The notes under the pieces are model-generated. The model saw nothing but the letters and a program-made list of their open reading frames with translations, was not told the origin of the DNA and did no database searches. From the IMG/VR virus record IMGVR_UViG_3300027849_000042, positions 1 through 29,909 of that record: a stretch of 29,909 nucleotides of DNA; one strand, given 5' to 3'. The DNA is from a virus. A program made the position numbers and the translations under genes. Of this stretch, positions 28,267-29,909 are shown one piece after another (within the stretch, counting starts at the first letter, position 1; each line of letters opens with the position of its first letter).

Positions 28267-28710
28267 TTAGGGGTTATAAAACATAAAATTACCTAAACTC
28301 TCTTCTAAGAAGGTCTTGGCTACCACCCCATGTGAGCAATAATGTTCGGTGACTACTTCAATAGTTTCGTAACGCACCTTGTCTGTTTTTACTTTCAATA
28401 CAAGGTGTCGCTTACCCGAAGACCTATCCAGATCAAAGTTACTGTAGCCGTCCATGCTTTCCCATTTTAGAGACTTATCTCTGCCTTTGAGAATGCCATA
28501 TACATGCAGCGTAACAAAAGTACAATCACCTTCAACATAATTAGCTGAGATGATCAGGTTATTTTGTTGCGGTGCTATGTTTATGCGAGTCACGGAATGA
28601 TATGGTGGGTCTGGTGTAAGGAATTGAATGCCTAAATATACAATACTAGCCACAACAGCCATTACTGTAGCATCAAGTACATAGCTTTTTAATGTCTTTT
28701 TATTTTCCAT
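28267..28710 (-). CDS. Membrane-anchored protein, 147 aa
   Basis: One N-terminal membrane helix (about residues 11-31, LDATVMAVVASIVYLGIQFL) after a basic start, then a periplasmic-type domain with beta-strand rhythm (NNLIISANY, TFVTLHVYGIL, RHLVLKVKT, RYETIEVVTEHYC) and two cysteines, C63 and C124, that could pair. N-in, C-out topology is likely. It starts in a TAATG overlap with the coiled-coil membrane gene upstream, so the two may act together, possibly at lysis in the manner of a spanin. No spanin signature is seen, so this is a guess. Confidence 0.6.
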   Translation of the reverse strand: MENKKTLKSYVLDATVMAVVASIVYLGIQFLTPDPPYHSVTRINIAPQQNNLIISANYVEGDCTFVTLHVYGILKGRDKSLKWESMDGYSNFDLDRSSGKRHLVLKVKTDKVRYETIEVVTEHYCSHGVVAKTFLEESLGNFMFYNP

Positions 28711-28964
28711 TACTTACCTAAGCCTCCAGCTACTATCCAGCCAATTATTGCAGAGACAAATCCAGCGGTAATGATCTTATATAACCAACCAGATTTCTCT
28801 TTCATCACTTTCACAGACTGCCCTACTTGTGTTGCCTCACCTTTCAGCACCAATAAGTTTTTCTCAACTTCTATTACTTGGGCATTTAAGTCATCAAACT
28901 CTGTGTGAAGCTGCTTTAGTTTTTCTTCTAGCTGATCAACTTGGTAAATCAATTTATCTGTCAT
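28710..28964 (-). CDS. Coiled-coil membrane protein, holin-like (XhlA-type layout)
   Basis: An 84-residue protein with a coiled-coil N-terminal part (about 5-58, VDQLEEKLKQLHTEFDDL and on), one membrane helix (about 62-81, IITAGFVSAIIGWIVAGG) and a short basic end. This layout matches the XhlA family of holin-associated proteins. It could be the holin or a partner of the next membrane protein, with which it overlaps (TAATG). RBS AAGGACACG precedes ATG 28964. The other holin candidate is at 21143. Confidence 0.55.
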   Translation of the reverse strand: MTDKLIYQVDQLEEKLKQLHTEFDDLNAQVIEVEKNLLVLKGEATQVGQSVKVMKEKSGWLYKIITAGFVSAIIGWIVAGGLGK

Positions 28965-28977
28965 AACGTGTCCTTGT

Positions 28978-29451
28978 TTATAAAAGTGCTGGTATTAAGT
29001 TAGTATTGGCTTTAATAGCGGTAATTTGGTCTAGTTTTTCAGATTGTTCAACGGTTAGCAGCCCCTCTTGCTCAGTTGGCACAGGAACAGTTATTACCAC
29101 GGCTCTTGTAGATACCTCTAAGCGTAAGAACGCATCATAACCTTCTGCCTGTATAAACATTGACTGAGAGGCATCACGAGGGAATAGATTACCAGATAAC
29201 ACCAACTCACCATCTTGCGCAGGCATCTTAATAATCCATCCTAAGTCGTTACGCAAAAAGAAGTAAGGGGCGATTTCTTGATTACTACCTACAGAGTCAC
29301 CGCCTGTTGTATCAAACGCTCGAACATACTTAGCGTTATCATCTGTAGTAAGCCACTCTTTCCACTCTGAGTACATATCTTCAGCAGTGAATGCGTTTTG
29401 GTTGTTCAGAAGTATAGTTAAGGCTTCTCCAACAAATGTAAAACTACTCAT
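28978..29451 (-). CDS. Virion appendage protein, 157 aa
   Basis: Contains FTAEDMYSEWKEWL...NAKYVRAFDTTGGDSVG and FFLRNDLGWIIKMPAQDGELVLSGNLFPRD, a pattern I recall from phage baseplate or fibre-base proteins (DIYSEWK-x-W, FFL-x-N-GW-x-I, L-x-GNL). The C-terminal part has beta strands followed by a helix (LLTVEQSEKLDQITAIKANTN), probably for trimer formation. ATG 29451 with GAGG upstream is preferred over TTG 29469, which has no ribosome binding site. It overlaps the upstream gene by 8 bases, which suggests the two form one appendage. Confidence 0.65.
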   Translation of the reverse strand: MSSFTFVGEALTILLNNQNAFTAEDMYSEWKEWLTTDDNAKYVRAFDTTGGDSVGSNQEIAPYFFLRNDLGWIIKMPAQDGELVLSGNLFPRDASQSMFIQAEGYDAFLRLEVSTRAVVITVPVPTEQEGLLTVEQSEKLDQITAIKANTNLIPALL

Positions 29452-29909
29452 TTCTATAGCCTCTATCAAAGCGTTGCTGGATTGGTAGTGTTAACTCGGC
29501 AGTAGTGTCTACTGAGGGTATGCGTATGTACTCTTGGCTCACGTTGTGGATAACAATATCAACGCTATCTACCGAAACAAACCCTACAACATCTTCACCC
29601 GTAGTATCTTCAATGCCAAATATTTCCGTAAAGGTTCCTGACTCGTATACTCGCACTTCGGAGTTAGGCACTACACCCGTTATTGCTAAACGCTTTAGGG
29701 GGTATGTTATAAACCCATCTTCATTTATCAAACCAGAAGTGGTTGCTCCGTTAATCAGGGCAATGCTTGAGGCTTTTAAATTGCCCACAAACCGCTCAGA
29801 AGTGCCTACACCTAGTGTGAAAACGCCACCGCTTGAGGTTAGTGCTTCTGTCTGTGTACCATCCAAAACTAGTGGCCTACTACCAAAGTCTAAATACCCG
29901 TCAACAAAG
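29444..29909 (-). CDS. Virion appendage protein, N-terminal part missing
   Basis: The frame is open from its stop (TAG, 29446-29444) to the right edge of the window, so the start lies outside. A TTG at 29866 is an unlikely start, since coding sequence continues upstream of it (GYLDFGSRPLV). The visible 154 or so residues are beta-rich (VFTLGVGTSERFVGNL, KRLAITGVV, SEVRVYESG, DVVGFVSVDSVDIVIHNVS) with Ser/Thr/Gly turns, as in fibre or baseplate proteins. It is coupled to the appendage gene downstream. No family assigned. Confidence 0.65.
   Translation of the reverse strand, partial: FVDGYLDFGSRPLVLDGTQTEALTSSGGVFTLGVGTSERFVGNLKASSIALINGATTSGLINEDGFITYPLKRLAITGVVPNSEVRVYESGTFTEIFGIEDTTGEDVVGFVSVDSVDIVIHNVSQEYIRIPSVDTTAELTLPIQQRFDRGYRNE

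Noticed and set aside
29452-29469. TTG start at 29469 for the appendage gene
   Set aside because: No ribosome binding site before it. ATG 29451 has GAGG upstream and gives an 8-base overlap like the neighbours.

Overview
The window looks like most of the genome of a virulent, short-tailed (podovirus-type) phage, probably of a marine gammaproteobacterium. The evidence is a T7-style replication set (gp2.5-like SSB, gp4-like primase-helicase, family A DNA polymerase, FEN-type 5' exonuclease, gp3-like endonuclease I, DUF3310 protein), a vitamin B12-dependent monomeric class II ribonucleotide reductase of the kind common in marine podoviruses, and a gp11/gp12-like tail tube pair with three ejection-type proteins. 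I see no integrase, repressor, T7-type RNA polymerase, portal or terminase. Some or all of these may lie outside the window. The promoters I can see are host sigma-70 type. From memory the gene content resembles SIO1/VpV262-like marine podoviruses, but I could not run a comparison.

Layout. Bases 1-3147 (+ strand) hold an early region of many very small, mostly unrecognised genes in overlapping chains. Three near-identical promoter-plus-leader cassettes start three of these runs (252, 1450, 2811). Bases 3144-13230 (+ strand) hold the replication and nucleotide module. It starts at a consensus sigma-70 promoter whose -10 box sits in the loop of a 13-bp inverted repeat. It runs through SSB, a small surface protein built like a trimeric autotransporter, an Ala-rich protein, primase-helicase, polymerase, a GIY-YIG nuclease, exonuclease, endonuclease I, a DUF3310 protein, T4-type lysozyme, glutaredoxin and ribonucleotide reductase. 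A bidirectional terminator at 13243-13289 closes it.

Bases 13299-29909 (- strand, transcribed toward the same terminator) hold the virion genes. Read in transcription order from the right edge these are: two structural or fibre-type genes (the first cut by the window edge), a coiled-coil membrane protein and a membrane-anchored protein, a late sigma-70 promoter (28088-28116), small conserved genes, scaffold, major capsid protein, a terminator hairpin, a 1078-residue tail fibre, a second fibre-tip protein, a fibre-assembly-like protein, a holin candidate, tail tube proteins A and B, a collagen-like fibre and its chaperone-like partner, and three large ejection proteins.

How it works together. 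The early genes probably adapt the host cell. The middle module makes dNTPs (RNR with glutaredoxin, DUF3310) and copies and processes DNA. The late block builds the particle. Lysis functions are split: lysozyme is in the replication module and the holin candidates are in the late block. The least expected content is the phage-encoded minimal trimeric autotransporter (signal peptide, collagen-like stalk, YadA-type anchor) beside SSB, the triplicated promoter-leader cassettes, and a pair of Ala-rich paralogues whose conserved C-terminal codons supply the ribosome binding site of the next gene.
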